Shown here piece by piece: positions 62,330 to 64,000 of a DNA stretch of 64,000 nucleotides. A model generated the notes under the pieces. It searched no databases. It saw only the letters and a program-made list of their open reading frames with translations, and had not been told where the DNA came from. The stretch's first letter is position 1. Each line of letters opens with the position of its first letter. The position numbers and the translations under genes were made by a program. The stretch is from Aplidium turbinatum (taxonomy: Eukaryota; Chordata; Ascidiacea; Aplousobranchia; Polyclinidae). Location: NCBI GenBank assembly GCA_918807975.1, contig OU964934.1, positions 2,666,001-2,730,000 of the forward strand, given 5' to 3'.

Positions 62330-64000
62330 AAATGGGACACAATTAATTATCGCGATCACGCAATGTGAATCCAGAAAGACGATCGATTCGTAATTGAAAT
62401 GCATTGTGCAAAAGCTTCGTTGGGGGGCTGTCTTCGAACAACGATTGCGCGCATATTGAATAAGATACAAAAATGAAAGTTAGCACTTCAATAAACAGTA
62501 ACATGTTCTTTTAATTGGATTTGATTTAGATTGTTTATCATTTAAAATGAAGTTTTAGGGAGGGTTTGCATGTGGTCAAGTTTAGGTGGCCACCAGATGG
62601 AGCTAGTAAAATTTTGGAACTTGGTATTAATTTAGTTGGTTAGATCTATGCTTGTGCTTTTCAATGATAGCAAATCTGTTGAAATTGAGCAAGAAATGAA
62701 TAAATGGGAGACAATTAATCATCGTGATTACGCAGGGCGTGAACTGGAAGAGGATCGATTCGCGATTGAAATGCATTGGGCAAAAGCTTCGTTGGGGGGC
62801 TGTCTTCGAACAACGATTGCTCATATATTAAATAAGGTGTCAAAATGAAAGTTAGCCCTTCAATAAACAGTAACAAGTTCTTTTAATTGGTTGTCGTTTA
62901 ATGTTTTTATCATTGCAAATAAACTTTTGATAATGGTTTGAATTTGGTCAAGTTTGGGTGGCCACCAGATGGAGTTAGTAGTATTTTGGGACTTAGTATT
63001 AATTTAGTTGGTTAGATCTATGCTTGTGCTTTTCAACGATAGCAAATCTGTTGAAATTAAGCTAGAAATGAATAAATGGGAGACAATTAATTATCGTGAA
63101 CATGCAGGGCGTGAACTGGAAGAGGATCGATTCGCCATTGAAATGCATTGGCCAAAAGCTTCGTTGGGGGGCTGTCTTCGAACAACGATTGCTCATATAT
63201 TAAATAAGGTGTCAAAATGAAAGTTAGCCCTTCAATAAACAGTAACATGTTCTTTTAATTGGATTTAATTTAGATTGTTTATCATTTAAAATGAAGTTTT
63301 GGTGATGGTTTGCATGTGGTCAAGTTTAGGTGGCCACTAGATGGAGCTATTAGCATTTTGGGACTTGGTATTAACTTAGTTGGTTAGATCTATGCTTGTG
63401 CTTTTCAACGATAGCAAATCTGTTGAAATTGAGCAAGAAATGAATGAATGGGAGACAATTAATTATCGTGAACATGCAGGGCTTGAACTGGAAGACGATC
63501 GATTCGCTATTGATCACGCAGGGCGTGAACTGGAAGACGAACGATTCGCCATTGAAATGCATTGGGCAAAAGCTTCGTTGGGGGACTGTCTTCGAACAAC
63601 GATTGCTCATATATTAATTAAGGTATAAAAATGAAAGTTAGCACTTCAATAAACAGTAACATGTTCTTTTAATTGGTTGTCGTTTAATGTTTTTATCATT
63701 GCAAATAAACTTTTGATAATGGTTTGATTTTGGTCAAGTTTAGGTGGCCACCAGATGGAGCTAGTAGTATTTTGGGACTTGGTTATAACTTAGTTGGTTA
63801 GATCCCTGCTTGTGCTTTTCAACGATAGCAAATCTGTTGAAATTGAGCTAGAAATGAATAAATGGGAGACAATTAATTATCGTGAACATGCAGGGCGTGA
63901 ACTGGAAGACGATCGATTCACCATTGATCACGCAGGGCGTGAACTGGAAGAGGATCGATTCGCCATTGAAATGCATTGGGCAAAAGCTTCGTTGGGGGGC
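62330..64000 (+). repeat. satellite array, right arm (inverted)
   Basis: The same monomers in opposite orientation, continuing beyond the window: a partial, diverged monomer (62330-62470), two 372-bp monomers (frames at 62636 and 63008), then 414-bp monomers at 63380 and about 63798. Read outward the order mirrors the left arm. A rare variant (GCAAACC.. / CACTAGATGGAGCTATTAGC) at 63301-63360 is shared only with 60395-60450. Four CTCF-like motifs lie on the plus strand. Confidence 0.9.

Overview
The window reads as nuclear DNA of a marine-type metazoan, most likely an invertebrate. It is AT-rich, one conserved gene has short exons and very long introns, and it carries an animal mix of mobile elements: hAT, pogo/Tigger, PIF/Harbinger and Merlin DNA transposons, several non-LTR (LINE) clades, BEL/Pao LTR elements and a tRNA-derived SINE. 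The many TAGGCCTAC-like words are a composition bias I have seen in deuterostome genomes, but the species cannot be fixed from this sequence.

One host gene can be rebuilt completely: an ANP32 family gene (acidic leucine-rich nuclear phosphoprotein 32) on the minus strand. It has eight coding exons between 40157 and 20099, all joined by GT..AG introns in compatible phases, and encodes 282 residues: an LRR domain, a long Asp/Glu tail and a C-terminal KRKR signal. About 849 coding bases are spread over 20 kb because the introns are packed with transposons, including a 9.8-kb long-TIR element in intron 2.

Region by region: 1-12.4 kb is a nest of BEL/Pao material, an older LTR remnant split by several DNA transposons and then a recent BEL/Pao insertion (4045-9969, LTRs identical by eye, 5-bp target duplication). 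12.6-15.6 kb is a stack of four hAT-type elements with readable 8-bp target duplications. 15.7-20.1 kb holds MITEs, a 75-bp LINE stub and the ANP32 3' flank. 20.1-40.2 kb is ANP32. 40.8-48.5 kb is a TIR-bounded element carrying the broken gene of a protein with FEN/PIN-nuclease-like motifs, interrupted by a LINE, a double MITE and a hAT-like element. 49-50.2 kb has a tRNA-SINE and a minisatellite. 50.2-53.9 kb is a hAT-like element that carries an insertion of 330-bp units with type I hammerhead ribozymes.

54.1-64 kb is an inverted pair of satellite arrays (372/414-bp monomers; a 2316-bp six-monomer higher-order unit on the left arm). Nearly every monomer carries a close match to the CTCF consensus. 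The spacer between the arms holds the last exon of a Merlin/IS1016-like transposase, followed 38 bases later by a hairpin with the form of a histone mRNA 3' stem-loop.

The strongest leads are the tandem hammerhead repeats with their own 12-bp target duplication, the histone-type stem-loop behind a transposase exon, the CTCF-like motif repeated 23 times in divergent arrays, and the nuclease-bearing TIR element.
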